From assembly GCF_000069785.1 (NCBI RefSeq), contig NC_010528.1, forward strand, positions 3,264,001 through 3,328,000: DNA of 64,000 nucleotides, read 5' to 3'. The position numbers were made by a program, and so were the translations under genes. Positions 56,065-64,000 of this stretch are shown piece by piece (position 1 is the first letter of the stretch; the number at the start of each line of letters is the position of its first letter). This DNA comes from Cupriavidus taiwanensis LMG 19424. Its GTDB lineage: Bacteria > Pseudomonadota > Gammaproteobacteria > Burkholderiales > Burkholderiaceae. The notes under the pieces are model-generated. The model worked only from the letters and a program-made list of their open reading frames with translations, searched no databases and had not been told where the DNA came from.

Positions 56065-56994
56065 ATGTCCATCGCCATGGCCACCGAAGCCCCCGGCGCC
56101 TTCCAGGGCACCCTGACCGACAAACTCAAGGAACAGTTCGACGCCGGCCTGCTGTCCGGCCAGGAACTGCGCCCGGACTTCACCATCGCGCAGCCGGTGC
56201 ACCGCTACACCAGCATCGACCACGCCATCTGGCGCAAGCTATACGAACGCCAGGCCGAGATGCTGCGCGGCCGCGTCAGCGACGAGTTCCTGCAGGGGCT
56301 GGCCACGCTGGGCATGGAAAAAGACCGCGTGCCGGACTTCGACCAGCTCAACGAGACCCTGATGCGAGCCACCGGGTGGCAGGTCGTGGCCGTGCCCGGG
56401 CTGGTGCCGGACGAGGTCTTCTTCGAGCACCTGGCCAACCGCCGCTTCCCGGCCAGCTGGTGGATGCGCAAGCCCGAGCAGCTCGACTACCTGCAGGAGC
56501 CCGACTGCTTCCACGACGTGTTCGGCCATGTGCCGCTGCTGATCAACCCGGTCTTTGCCGACTACATGGAGGCCTACGGCAAGGGCGGCCTGAAGGCGGC
56601 CGGCCTGGGCGCGCTCGACATGCTGTCGCGCCTGTACTGGTACACGGTCGAGTTTGGCCTGATCCGCACGGAGCAGGGACTGCGCATCTACGGCGCCGGC
56701 ATCGTCTCGAGCCAGGGGGAATCGATCTACAGCCTGGACTCGGCCAGCCCCAACCGGATCGGCTTCGATGTGCGCCGCATCATGCGCACGCGCTACCGCA
56801 TCGACACGTTCCAGAAGACCTACTTCGTGATCGACAGCTTCGAGCAGCTGTTCGACGCCACCCGCCCGGACTTTGCGCCGCTGTACGAAGAACTGCGCGC
56901 GCAGCCGACGCTGGGCGCCGGCGACGTGGCGCCCGGCGACCAGGTGCTCAATGTCGGCACCCGCGAAGGCTGGGCCGATACCGAAGACATCTGA
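56065..56994 (+). CDS. phhA: Phenylalanine 4-monooxygenase
   Basis: PhhA hydroxylates phenylalanine to tyrosine using tetrahydrobiopterin or a related pterin, iron(II) and oxygen. The 309-residue product carries the iron ligands His150 and His155 in DCFHDVFGHVPLL and Glu196 in WYTVEFGLI, and conserved GLGALDMLSRLYWYTVEFGL and SSQGESIYSLDS. The ATG at 56065 is 14 bases after an AGGAG; the ATG at 56077 (MATEAPG) is an alternative. phhB follows on the same strand after 149 bases, as in the classical phh operon, and the divergent Lrp gene probably regulates both. Confidence 0.97.
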   Translation: MSIAMATEAPGAFQGTLTDKLKEQFDAGLLSGQELRPDFTIAQPVHRYTSIDHAIWRKLYERQAEMLRGRVSDEFLQGLATLGMEKDRVPDFDQLNETLMRATGWQVVAVPGLVPDEVFFEHLANRRFPASWWMRKPEQLDYLQEPDCFHDVFGHVPLLINPVFADYMEAYGKGGLKAAGLGALDMLSRLYWYTVEFGLIRTEQGLRIYGAGIVSSQGESIYSLDSASPNRIGFDVRRIMRTRYRIDTFQKTYFVIDSFEQLFDATRPDFAPLYEELRAQPTLGAGDVAPGDQVLNVGTREGWADTEDI

Positions 56995-57143
56995 TCCGGC
57001 CACCGCCTGCAAACCCGGGGCGTCCTGCTCCGCTTCCCGCTTTGTGAAACAATGCCGGCATGCCCGCCGCCAAGGCGCGGGCGGGCCGGCTGTCCGCATT
57101 GATTTGCGGCCTTCGTTTTCGTTACGACCAGATCGAGCCCCCC

Positions 57144-57443
57144 ATGACCCCTCTTTCCCCGCAAGCCCGTGCCACGCTCCTCGCCGACCTGCCCGGCTGG
57201 ACCACCGTCCCGGACCGCGATGCGATCTTCAAGCGCTTTACCTTCCATGATTTCAACGCCGCCTTCGGCTTCATGACGCGCGTGGCGATCCAGGCCGAGA
57301 AGGCCGACCACCACCCGGAATGGTTCAACGTCTACAACCGGGTCGACATCACGCTGTCCACGCACGATGCCAACGGCCTGACCCAGCGCGACATCGACCT
57401 GGCCCACTTCATCGAGCGCGCCGCCGACGCGGTGACGAACTGA
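57144..57443 (+). CDS. phhB: Pterin-4a-carbinolamine dehydratase
   Basis: PhhB dehydrates 4a-hydroxytetrahydrobiopterin made by PhhA, so the cofactor can be recycled. The 99-residue product has the family motif [24 protein letters not shown] (about residues 49-72), with the two catalytic histidines adjacent, and the [12 protein letters not shown] helix at the C-terminus. The ATG at 57144 is preceded by the weak AGCCCCCC; the frame extends 28 codons upstream without similarity. It follows phhA and completes the phenylalanine hydroxylation module. There is no phhC aminotransferase in the window. Confidence 0.96.
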   Translation: MTPLSPQARATLLADLPGWTTVPDRDAIFKRFTFHDFNAAFGFMTRVAIQAEKADHHPEWFNVYNRVDITLSTHDANGLTQRDIDLAHFIERAADAVTN

Positions 57444-57599
57444 GCCGGCGAGCGAAGGCGGCGGCTGTAGGCTAACCGTAAGGAAGCGCGGGGCGGTGCC
57501 TAGTACAATCTGCGGCAGGCCCGCACCGCCATGTGCGCCGTGGGGCCCTTGCCCCGTCTGCCTGCCTGCCATGCCCAACGTCCTTCCCGAGCTGCCGCC

Positions 57600-58304
57600 A
57601 TGCGTATCCTGCTGATCGAGGACGACCGCCAGATTGCCAGCGGCGTCGAAGCCGGCCTGTCCCGCGCCGGCCACCAGGTGCGCGTCGTCCACGACGGCGT
57701 CTATGCCACCGAACACCTGCTGCGCGAGCAGCACGACCTGGTCATCCTCGACCTGGGCCTGCCCGGCATCGACGGCATGACCCTGCTGGCACGCTACCGC
57801 GCCCGCAACCGCACCACCCCCGTCATCATCCTGACCGCGCGCGACGAGCTGGAAGACAAGCTCTCCGGCCTGAACGCCGGCGCCGACGACTACCTGATCA
57901 AACCCTTCGCGCTGCCCGAGCTGGAAGCCCGCGTGCGCGTGCTGCTGCGCCGCAGCCAGCATGGCGAGGCCGCACCCGAGCGCGATGTGCGCCTGGGCCG
58001 GCTGCGGCTGTCCGGCAACGACCGCCGCATGTTCATCGATGCCCGCCCGCTGGAGCTGTCGCCGCGCGAGTTCGCGGTGCTGGAGCTGCTGCTGCAGCGC
58101 CAGGGCCGCGTGGTCAGCAAGGCCCAGCTGCAGGACCACCTGGCCACCTTTGCCCACCCCGCCGGCGAGGGCGGCGATACCGTCGGCGACACCGCGATCG
58201 AGGTCTACGTGCACCGCGTGCGCAAGAAGCTCGAGGACAGCGACGTCGAGATCGTCACCGTGCGCGGCTTCGGCTACCTGCTGCAGATCCGCGCCGGCCA
58301 ATGA
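57600..58304 (+). CDS. OmpR-family response regulator (TctD/QseB-like)
   Basis: A 234-residue response regulator. The receiver domain has the acidic pair IEDDR at residues 6-10, the phosphorylation site Asp51 in DLVILDLGLPG and Lys near 101 in DDYLIKPF; the winged-helix output domain begins near residue 130 (LELSPREFAVLELLLQRQGRVVSKAQLQDHL) and ends with VHRVRKKLED and TVRGFGYLLQI. The ATG at 57600 opens MRILLIEDDRQI. It is followed by its kinase after 59 bases. TACAAT at 57504-57509 may be its -10 element. Confidence 0.95.
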   Translation: MRILLIEDDRQIASGVEAGLSRAGHQVRVVHDGVYATEHLLREQHDLVILDLGLPGIDGMTLLARYRARNRTTPVIILTARDELEDKLSGLNAGADDYLIKPFALPELEARVRVLLRRSQHGEAAPERDVRLGRLRLSGNDRRMFIDARPLELSPREFAVLELLLQRQGRVVSKAQLQDHLATFAHPAGEGGDTVGDTAIEVYVHRVRKKLEDSDVEIVTVRGFGYLLQIRAGQ

Positions 58305-58363
58305 AACCGCTCCGGCCGCCGCGGTTATCCGACACGCGGCCCAGTCCTTCGGCCTAGCCGGCA

Positions 58364-60061
58364 ATGTGGCCTCGCTCCCGCACCTCCTCCCGGGTTTCCT
58401 GGCGCACGGCCTCCCGCATGGCAACGCGGAACGTGCACCCATCTTCCGCCGCGGCTGATGCCGACGGCGCCAGCCCTGCGCCCGCGGCGACGCGCCAGGC
58501 CTCCCGCCCCGGCTCCAACATCAGCCTGCGCGTGCACCTTCTGCGCGCGCTGGCCACGCCACTGTTCGCACTGGTGCTGACCAGCGGCTCGCTGTCTTAC
58601 TGGCTGGCGGCGCACTACACCACGCAGGTGTTCGACCGGGCGCTGTACGGGGTGGCCAACAACATCGCCCAGCAGATCCGCATTGCCGGCCCGCGGCTGG
58701 AACAGGACATCCCGATGATCGCGCAGACCCTGGTCGAGGCCGAGGGCACCGATCGCATCTACTGGCGCATCCACGGCCCCGACGGGCTGATCGGCGGCAT
58801 GGACACCTGGCTGGGCTACGGCACCGGCCAGACCACGCTGCACGACGCGCGCCTGTTCTACGCCTGGTTCAGCGGCCGCCAGGTGCGCGCGGTGCGGCTG
58901 CCGGTGATGCTGCCTAGCGCCGCGGTGGACGAACTCGGCACCAGCGAGGCCGGCAAGGCCGCGCGCGGGCCCATCGTGGTCGAGGTGGCGGAATTGCTCG
59001 ACCGGCGCGAAACCGCCGCCAACGAGATCCTGCTGTCGGTGTCGGTGCCGCTGATCCTGCTGCTGCTGGTGGGCAGCCTGATCCTGTCGCACGTGCTCAA
59101 GGAAGAACTGGTGCCGCTGCAGATCCTGGCCGACAAGCTCAACCGGCAGACCGCGCGCTCGCTGGCCGCACTCGACGAGACCCAGGTGCCGGCCGAAGTG
59201 GCGCCGCTGATCCGCGGCCTGAACGCCCTGCTGGCACGGCTGCGCGACGCGCTCGACGCGCAGCGCAAGTTCATTGCCGATGCCGCGCACCAGCTGCGCA
59301 CGCCGCTGACCGCGGTCAAGCTGCATGCCGACCGGGCGCAGAGCGCCGATTCGCTGGAAGTGGCCCGCCATGCGCTGCGCGAGGTGCAGACCGCGGCCGA
59401 CCGCGCGGTGCGCCTGTCCAACCAGCTGCTGTCGCTGGCGCGGGCGGAGCCCGGGCTGTCGCTGGAACGGCTGGGACCGGTGGAGCACTTCGACCTGGCC
59501 GAGCTGGCCTTTGAAATCGGTGCCGAGTGGGTGCCGCAGGCGCTGGCGCGCCGCATCGACCTGGGCTTCGAGATCCTGCCCGGCCCTACCTTCACCGGCA
59601 GCGCGCCGGCCGTGGTGCGCGGCAACCGGCTGCTGATGCGCGAGGCGCTGTCCAACCTGATCGACAATGCGGTGAAGTACGTGCCGTCGGGCGGGCGCAT
59701 CACGGTGCGCGCCGGCGGCGAGGCCATCGGGCACCGCGGCATGGCGGTGGTGATGGTGGAAGACAACGGCCCCGGCATCCCGCCGCAGCGGCGCGAGGAA
59801 GTGTTCAAGCGCTTTTTCCGCGGCGACCGCGCCACCGAGCCGGGCGGCGGCCGCGCCGACCAGGCGGGCGGGGCCGGCCTGGGGCTGGCCATCGTGCATG
59901 AAATCGTGACCCTGCACCATGGCACCATCCGCATCGAGGACGTGCCGCCGGCACCGGCATCGGCCAGCCAGGCGCCCGCCACGGACAGCACGTCCGAGCG
60001 GCGCGCGGTCATGCGCTTCGTGATCCGGATCCCCTGCGAGCCGGCAGGGTCGGTGGCCTGA
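58364..60061 (+). CDS. Sensor histidine kinase (TctE/QseC-like)
   Basis: A membrane sensor kinase of up to 565 residues. After a basic N-terminus comes membrane helix 1 (LLRALATPLFALVLTSGSLSYWLAAHY, about residues 58-84), a periplasmic domain of about 140 residues, and helix 2 (NEILLSVSVPLILLLLVGSLILSHVL). The dimerisation domain has phospho-accepting His309 in FIADAAHQLRTPLTAVK, the N box SNLIDNAVKYVP, then DNGPGIPP and GLGLAIVHEI. The start is unclear (58364 or 58418) since neither has a ribosome site. Pairing with TctD-like regulators suggests carboxylate sensing, but no transporter adjoins it. Confidence 0.94.
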   Translation: MWPRSRTSSRVSWRTASRMATRNVHPSSAAADADGASPAPAATRQASRPGSNISLRVHLLRALATPLFALVLTSGSLSYWLAAHYTTQVFDRALYGVANNIAQQIRIAGPRLEQDIPMIAQTLVEAEGTDRIYWRIHGPDGLIGGMDTWLGYGTGQTTLHDARLFYAWFSGRQVRAVRLPVMLPSAAVDELGTSEAGKAARGPIVVEVAELLDRRETAANEILLSVSVPLILLLLVGSLILSHVLKEELVPLQILADKLNRQTARSLAALDETQVPAEVAPLIRGLNALLARLRDALDAQRKFIADAAHQLRTPLTAVKLHADRAQSADSLEVARHALREVQTAADRAVRLSNQLLSLARAEPGLSLERLGPVEHFDLAELAFEIGAEWVPQALARRIDLGFEILPGPTFTGSAPAVVRGNRLLMREALSNLIDNAVKYVPSGGRITVRAGGEAIGHRGMAVVMVEDNGPGIPPQRREEVFKRFFRGDRATEPGGGRADQAGGAGLGLAIVHEIVTLHHGTIRIEDVPPAPASASQAPATDSTSERRAVMRFVIRIPCEPAGSVA

Positions 60062-60082
60062 ACCGGGCCGCCGCGCGTCGCC

Positions 60083-60598
60083 TTACTTGGCCTTCTTTTT
60101 CTTTTCCTTCGGCGCCAGCATGGTGCCGCGGCATTGCGGACTGCCGCAGCGGCACTCGAATTCCTTCTTCAGCTTGGCGGTATAGCGCGCGTCGATCACC
60201 AGGCCGTAGTCATAGAACAGCTCTTCGCCCTGGGCAATGTCGCGCAGCGCGTGGATAAAGACGCGGCCCTTCTTTTCGCGCGCCTCGCAGTTGGGCTCGC
60301 AGGCGTGGTTGATCCAGCGCGCGCGGTTGCCGCCGTACTTGGCGTCGATGACGCTGCCGTCGTCCAGGCTGAAGTAGAAGGTGTGGTTGGGATCGCTGGG
60401 ATCGTGCGGATGGCGCTCCAGCGCCTTCTTCCACGAAATATGCTCGCCCTTGTATTCGATCACGCGCTCGCCCTCGGCAATCGGCGCAATGGCATAGACG
60501 CCCTTGCCGTGCACGCCTGACTGGCGCACCTCGATCCGGTCGCTCGCCGTCTTCTTGCTGCCTTCGCCCGCTGCCTTGCGCTTTGCCTTGTCCGCCAT
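60083..60598 (-). CDS. SET-domain protein (lysine methyltransferase-like) with post-SET motif
   Basis: A 171-residue SET-domain protein, basic at both ends. The N-terminal start IEVRQSGVHGKGVYAIAPIAEGERVIEY matches the SET I strand, and the core has NHTFYFSLDDGSVIDA, WINHACEPNCEA (NHxCxPN motif) and ELFYDYG (the catalytic tyrosine region). After it the cysteine cluster CRCGSPQCRG, a post-SET zinc motif, and a Lys-rich tail KEKKKKAK follow. Start at the ATG at 60598 with GGAAAGG just upstream. Known SET targets include histones and, in Chlamydia, histone-like proteins; the target here is unknown. It lies 1.1 kb from hupB, on the opposite strand. Confidence 0.9.
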   Translation of the reverse strand: MADKAKRKAAGEGSKKTASDRIEVRQSGVHGKGVYAIAPIAEGERVIEYKGEHISWKKALERHPHDPSDPNHTFYFSLDDGSVIDAKYGGNRARWINHACEPNCEAREKKGRVFIHALRDIAQGEELFYDYGLVIDARYTAKLKKEFECRCGSPQCRGTMLAPKEKKKKAK

Positions 60599-60687
60599 TT
60601 GCCTTTCCGTGCTTTTCGCCTGTTGTGCCTGGGTGGCCCGGTGCCGGCCGCCTCGCGCGATCGGGGATGATACCGGGGCGGCTGCGA

Positions 60688-61509
60688 CACGTATACGTGG
60701 CACCCCTTCCCTGCGCTGCCACGGCTGGCTTGAATCGCGTATACGAACACCCCGCCCCGCCGCCATGCCGGGTATACGGGACAGCCGTTTACCACCCCGC
60801 ATGTGGATAACCCCGCCCCGTTCTGTGGACAAGCACGCGGATTGGATGTGGGCTGCCTGGGGCTGGCATGGGGATGCTTCGGGCATAAGTCGGAGGGGGT
60901 CAGGCGCCCGCCTCATCCATCGGGCTGAGTCATCCACCTCGGCCAACATTCGACGAGACCACTTCTCGTTTACGTAAACCGTTGAAGGCAAAGACGTTTA
61001 CGGGGTTTTCCACAGACGCTGCGGGTGTTTACCTACTACTACTATTTGTATACATGAAAGAAAAAGGTAAACCGAAAGAACGACCCGGTCCCGCGGGATC
61101 ATCCGAAAGGCGGCAGGCGTAAGCGGCGGGTTTGCGAGAGACTTTCTGTTTGCCCGTTCGGGCCATGCGTATACCGGCGGCGTATACGGGAAACCAGGAC
61201 GGCCATCGCGGCGGTATACGCGCACGCCGGCAGGTGACGGGGATCGCAGCGGAATGGGGGCATGCATGTGCCGAATAACGCTGGCGGATGCTTGCGGTAG
61301 CGCGGGCAGGAACATGCACCATAGTGCATCAACGGCGCTGCAGCCCGTACAGCGCTTCCAGACCGCCCAGGAGCGCAGGGTGTGCTCCGCCCCCCGAAGC
61401 GGATCAGAAGGCTGCCAGAGGCCTTCTGGAGGCGTCTGGCATGTGGGTATACCGTGCCACACCGATCGCGGAAGCCCGCTCGCCTGGCGTACGGCAATTT
61501 GCCGTTTAC
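60688..61509. repeat. Array of 15 (C/G)GTWTAC(C/G) sites in a 1.1 kb non-coding region
   Basis: The region 60599-61730 between the SET gene and hupB holds no credible gene. GTATAC begins at 60691, 60739, 60772, 61048, 61169, 61182, 61214 and 61447; GTTTAC (or its complement) begins at 60787, 60968, 60974, 60996, 61027, 61067 and 61504. Nearly all are flanked by C or G, giving (C/G)GTWTAC(C/G). The first is a 12-bp palindrome CACGTATACGTG (60688-60699), and 60968-60979 is GTTTACGTAAAC. With 60% GC, a hand estimate is about 0.4 sites by chance in 820 bp. DnaA-box-like TGTGGATAA (60802) and TGTGGACAA (60824) are also there. Spacing is irregular. Confidence 0.7.
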
Positions 61510-61730
61510 GCCGCGATCTCCCCAATGGCGAACCCTCGCCCGACCACCCCGATTTGCCTCCAGCCCCGTGCTGGCGCGGCCTCGCAGAAACTGCCAGGTA
61601 ACAATCTGTTCCCGGTGCGCCTTGTCCGACACGGTATCATGTGGCCCGCGGCGTCTTTGCCGGAGCGGTGCCAGCCTGGCCGCCCGGCATGCCGACGCCT
61701 GTGTTTTATCAACTCGATACGGAGTGAAGC

Positions 61731-62009
61731 ATGACGAAAACCGAACTGATCGACGCTATCGCAGCCGGGGTGGACGGTCTGACCAAGGCCAAGGCCGAGC
61801 AGGCACTGAACGTGACCCTGTCGGCCATCATGGATGCAGTGGCCAAGGGTGACACGCTGAGCCTCATCGGCTTTGGCACGTTCAGCAAGGGCGAGCGTGG
61901 CGAGCGCATGGCGCGCAACCCGCGTACCGGTGAAGAAATCAAGGTCGAGGCCGCCAAGACCGTGAAGTTCAAGGCTGGCCAGAAGTTCAAGGACGCTGTC
62001 AACCAGTGA
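61731..62009 (+). CDS. hupB: Nucleoid protein HU, beta type
   Basis: HU bends and compacts DNA as a dimer. The 92-residue product begins MTKTELIDAIAAGVDGLTKAKAE, carries the core LIGFGTFSKGERGERMARNPRTGEEI with the DNA-intercalating RNPRTG arm (Pro near residue 65), and ends AAKTVKFKAGQKFKDAVNQ. GGAG lies eight bases before the ATG. Its upstream region is the repeat-rich array, so the array may regulate it, but no clear promoter boxes were found. Confidence 0.97.
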   Translation: MTKTELIDAIAAGVDGLTKAKAEQALNVTLSAIMDAVAKGDTLSLIGFGTFSKGERGERMARNPRTGEEIKVEAAKTVKFKAGQKFKDAVNQ

Positions 62010-62103
62010 TCCTGACGGGCTGCACTGCAGAGCCCGGCATCCTGACCCCGCCATGCCGCCGCCCCGGTGCCCGAGGGCGCAGGCGCGCGTCCGGCGGGGG
62101 ACG

Positions 62104-62112
62104 TTATCCACA
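62104..62112 (+). promoter_or_regulatory. DnaA-box consensus match after hupB
   Basis: TTATCCACA, a perfect DnaA-box match, lies between hupB and the lipoprotein gene. Together with the matches at 60802 and the 12-mers at 62278-62337 this makes a loose group around hupB. Confidence 0.4.
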
Positions 62113-62248
62113 GTCGTGATCTGAATATCCTGCAGTAACCGCCGCATCGCCCGCTCCGCGTCTGGGCGATCGCGCGCCAAGTCTTCCAACAGGCGTCCAG
62201 CCTTGGCCAGAACTGGCCATGCCGGGCGCCGTGCCATGTGGGGCCAAC

Positions 62249-63241
62249 ATGTTTGCCCGTCCGCAGCGCCGCAGATCTCCACAGCGTTATGCACAACGCT
62301 TTCCACAGCCGATTCCACAGCGTTCTCCACAGGCGCGCGCGCCGCTGCGTGCCGCCTGCGCGGCCGCGCTGCTGGCACTGCTGAGCGCCTGCACCACGGT
62401 CGTCGGACCGGCCAGGCCGCAGGCGCGGGCACTGCCGGACACCGAGCGGCCAGTGACGCGCCCGGGCGCCACGCCGCGCGAGCGGATCATCGAGATCGCC
62501 ACGCAGGAATGGGCCCGCTGGGGTGGCCAGGTGGTGCGGCTGGGCCGCGACGACACGTCTTGTGTGACCTACAGCCCGGCGCCGGAGCTGCCCCCCGAGC
62601 TTCCCCTGGCATCGAGTGCCGACGCGGCAGCGCCCGCCGTGGCCACCACCGATACCGAATCCAAGACCAACGGCAATCCGCCGCCGGCGGCAAGCTGCCT
62701 TTCTTTCCCGGACGGCACCGGCATGGAGGCCACGCCGCTGGGCTGCACGCTGGCGCGCCGCTACTGGGGCATCGTCGGCGAAGCGCCGAGCTGCAGGCAG
62801 GTCACGCAAGGCGCCTGGGCCTGGTCGGCGGTCTTTGTGTCATGGGTCTTGCGCAAGGCAGGCCTGGACGAGCGCCAGTTCCTGACCGGCCAGTCGCACT
62901 CGATGTACGTGGTCGACGCCCGCGACGGCATCCTCCCCCACCCTGCGTTCCGCATCGAGCCCGTGCCGGCGATGCCCCGCCCCGGCGACATCATCTGCGC
63001 CGGCCGCGGGCGCGACCGTTATCTCGAGGACATCGCCGAGATCGGTTTCGGCACCACGCCGATGCATTGCGACATCGTGGTCGCCGTGGATCCGGCCGCG
63101 CGCGTGGTGCGGGCCATCGGCGGCAACGTCCAGCAATCGGTATCGATGGAAGAGATCGAACTGGGCGATTCCGGCAGGCTCGACGGTGTCACCAACTCGC
63201 ACATGCCGTGGCTGCTGGTGATGCGTAACGACCTGCAATAG
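62249..63241 (+). CDS. DUF2272-like lipoprotein
   Basis: A 330-residue predicted lipoprotein from the ATG at 62249. A long basic N-region (about 33 residues, RPQRRRSPQRYAQRFPQPIPQRSPQ) precedes the hydrophobic AALLALLSAC lipobox. The mature part holds GAWAWSAVFVSWVLRKAGLDERQFLTGQSHSMYVVDA and RPGDIICAGRGRDRY, which fit the DUF2272 family as I recall it; the family role is unknown. The extended basic N-region is unusual for a signal peptide. No operon partner is clear. Confidence 0.75.
   Translation: MFARPQRRRSPQRYAQRFPQPIPQRSPQARAPLRAACAAALLALLSACTTVVGPARPQARALPDTERPVTRPGATPRERIIEIATQEWARWGGQVVRLGRDDTSCVTYSPAPELPPELPLASSADAAAPAVATTDTESKTNGNPPPAASCLSFPDGTGMEATPLGCTLARRYWGIVGEAPSCRQVTQGAWAWSAVFVSWVLRKAGLDERQFLTGQSHSMYVVDARDGILPHPAFRIEPVPAMPRPGDIICAGRGRDRYLEDIAEIGFGTTPMHCDIVVAVDPAARVVRAIGGNVQQSVSMEEIELGDSGRLDGVTNSHMPWLLVMRNDLQ
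62278..62337 (+). repeat. Five tandem 12-bp units with TCCACAG/TGCACAA core
   Basis: The units start at 62278, 62290, 62302, 62314 and 62326, four with TCCACAG and one (62290) with TGCACAA; together with the preceding bases the second gives TTATGCACA, a DnaA-box variant (62287-62295). They encode the repeated Pro-Gln pattern of the lipoprotein N-region. The 12-bp period keeps the reading frame, so selection on protein composition is the simplest explanation. Confidence 0.6.
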
Positions 63242-63318
63242 GTCGTTCCATCGATGCGATTTATCGCTTATTGTCCAGATGGGCCGCGAATGATAAGTCG
63301 CACAAATAATCTGCCGGC

Positions 63319-64000
63319 TCAGTCGAACAGTTCCAGCTGCGCGCTGTTCCGGTCGCTGGTGCCTACGCCCACCCCCAGCAGCCGCACCGGCAGGCCCCGC
63401 CGCGCGTGGCCCTCGGCCAGCAGCCGGGCATAGACGGTGCGGTCCGGGGCATGGCCGCGGCATTCCACCGTGGTCTGCCGGAAGTCCGAGAAACGCAGCT
63501 TGACCGTGAGCTTGTCGATGGTGTCGTGCGCCTGGGCGCGCGCAATGCGCACCTCCAGCATGGCGATCAGCGGTTCCAGCTCGGCCAGGCAGGCCTGCAG
63601 GTCGGGCAGGTCGTCGGCATAGGTCTCTTCCACGCTGATCGACTTGCGTTCGCGCTCCGGCGTGACCGCGCGCTCGTCGACGCCGCGGCACAGTTTGTAC
63701 AGCCGCGCCCCGAACACGCCGAACTCGCGATGCAGGCGGTCCGGCGACCACGGTCGGAGGTCGCCGCAAGTCTCGGCCCCCAGCCGGCGCAGCTTGGCCG
63801 CGGTGACCCTGCCCACGCCATGGATGCGCTCCACCGGCAGCGCGGCGACAAAGGCATCGACCGCCGCCGGCCGGACCACGAACAGGCCGTCGGGCTTGTT
63901 CCAGTCGCTGGCGATCTTGGCGACGAACTTGCTGGGCCCGACACCGGCCGACACCGTCACCCCGACCTCGTCGCGCACGCGCTGGCGGATTTCTTCGGCG
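63319..64000 (-). CDS. dinB: DNA polymerase IV, C-terminal part, cut by window edge
   Basis: DinB is the error-prone Y-family polymerase for translesion synthesis. The visible 226 residues open with AEEIRQRVRDEVGVTVSAGVGPSKFVAKIASDWNKPDG, the C-terminal side of the palm domain, then the thumb (GRVTAAKLRRLGAETCGDL), the little-finger domain with EETYADDLPDLQACLAEL, and a C-terminal QLELFD, which is the beta-clamp binding peptide. The catalytic palm carboxylates lie beyond the edge. The gene enters from the right and its start is outside. Confidence 0.93.
   Translation of the reverse strand, partial: AEEIRQRVRDEVGVTVSAGVGPSKFVAKIASDWNKPDGLFVVRPAAVDAFVAALPVERIHGVGRVTAAKLRRLGAETCGDLRPWSPDRLHREFGVFGARLYKLCRGVDERAVTPERERKSISVEETYADDLPDLQACLAELEPLIAMLEVRIARAQAHDTIDKLTVKLRFSDFRQTTVECRGHAPDRTVYARLLAEGHARRGLPVRLLGVGVGTSDRNSAQLELFD

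Noticed and set aside
60504..61734. Open frames of 80-180 codons on both strands in the gap before hupB
   Set aside because: They cross the repeat array, have unusual composition (Arg/Pro/Cys-rich), no start signal and overlap each other.
60802..62337. A replication origin
   Set aside because: DnaA-box-like sequences are present but there is no dnaA or dnaN, no AT-rich unwinding region, and the boxes are scattered. I cannot support an oriC call.

Overview
The window reads as a high-GC beta-proteobacterial chromosome of the Cupriavidus/Ralstonia group (Burkholderiaceae). The basis is protein character and gene order: an intact atpIBEFHAGDC operon next to parAB-rsmG-mnmG, many LysR, Liv and Bug-type transport genes, a TctDE-like two-component pair, and phhAB. 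This is family knowledge applied to the translated sequence; no database search was run. I saw no tRNA, rRNA, insertion sequence, prophage or CRISPR array. Most of the window is ordinary, well-packed chromosome.

Layout. 1-4.4 kb: 5' part of priA, hemE, an HSL-type esterase and a CoA-binding protein, all on the minus strand. 4.4-12.1 kb: the complete F1Fo ATP synthase operon, read leftward from a sigma70-type promoter near 12,040 to a strong terminator at 4,339-4,368. 12.3-16.9 kb: parB, parA, rsmG and mnmG, with three perfect parS palindromes and one degenerate copy in and just upstream of mnmG; this is a chromosome-partition centromere. 16.9-19.9 kb: N-formylglutamate amidohydrolase, a Bug-type periplasmic binding protein and a divergent LysR gene.

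20.2-25.3 kb: a first branched-chain amino-acid type ABC system (livK, livH, a fused livM-livG, livF). 25.5-27 kb: a TSUP permease and a small hypothetical. 27.3-32.3 kb: a second Liv system (livG, livF, livK, livH, livM); its LivF has arginine in place of the Walker A lysine. 32.6-37.9 kb: a GMC oxidoreductase and a methylmalonate-semialdehyde dehydrogenase, divergent from a LysR gene with a perfect inverted repeat upstream, then a monoglyceride-lipase-like hydrolase. 38.0-41.4 kb: a copper module (copA-cueR one way, copZ the other) with two CueR-type 19-bp-spacer promoters.

41.5-46.2 kb: OmpW-like porin, a secreted alkyl sulfatase with a divergent TetR gene and a 24-bp palindrome between them, and an ornithine-cyclodeaminase-family enzyme. 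46.3-55.3 kb: a three-gene operon with 4-nt overlaps for a 2023-residue alpha-2-macroglobulin, a YhhN membrane protein and PbpC. 55.4-57.4 kb: an Lrp/AsnC regulator divergent from phhA and phhB (phenylalanine to tyrosine). 57.6-60.1 kb: an OmpR-type regulator and its histidine kinase. 60.1-64 kb: a SET-domain protein, a 1.1 kb non-coding region packed with (C/G)GTWTAC(C/G) sites, hupB, a DUF2272-like lipoprotein and the 3' part of dinB.

The least explained structure is the non-coding block at 60.69-61.51 kb. It carries 15 copies of one 8-bp motif between a SET-domain gene and the HU gene. Secondary points of interest are the paired CueR promoters, the LivF Walker A substitution, the TetR and LysR palindromes, a 34-codon open frame with a near-perfect Shine-Dalgarno at 42,298, and an inverted pair of REP-like hairpins at 29.2-29.4 kb.
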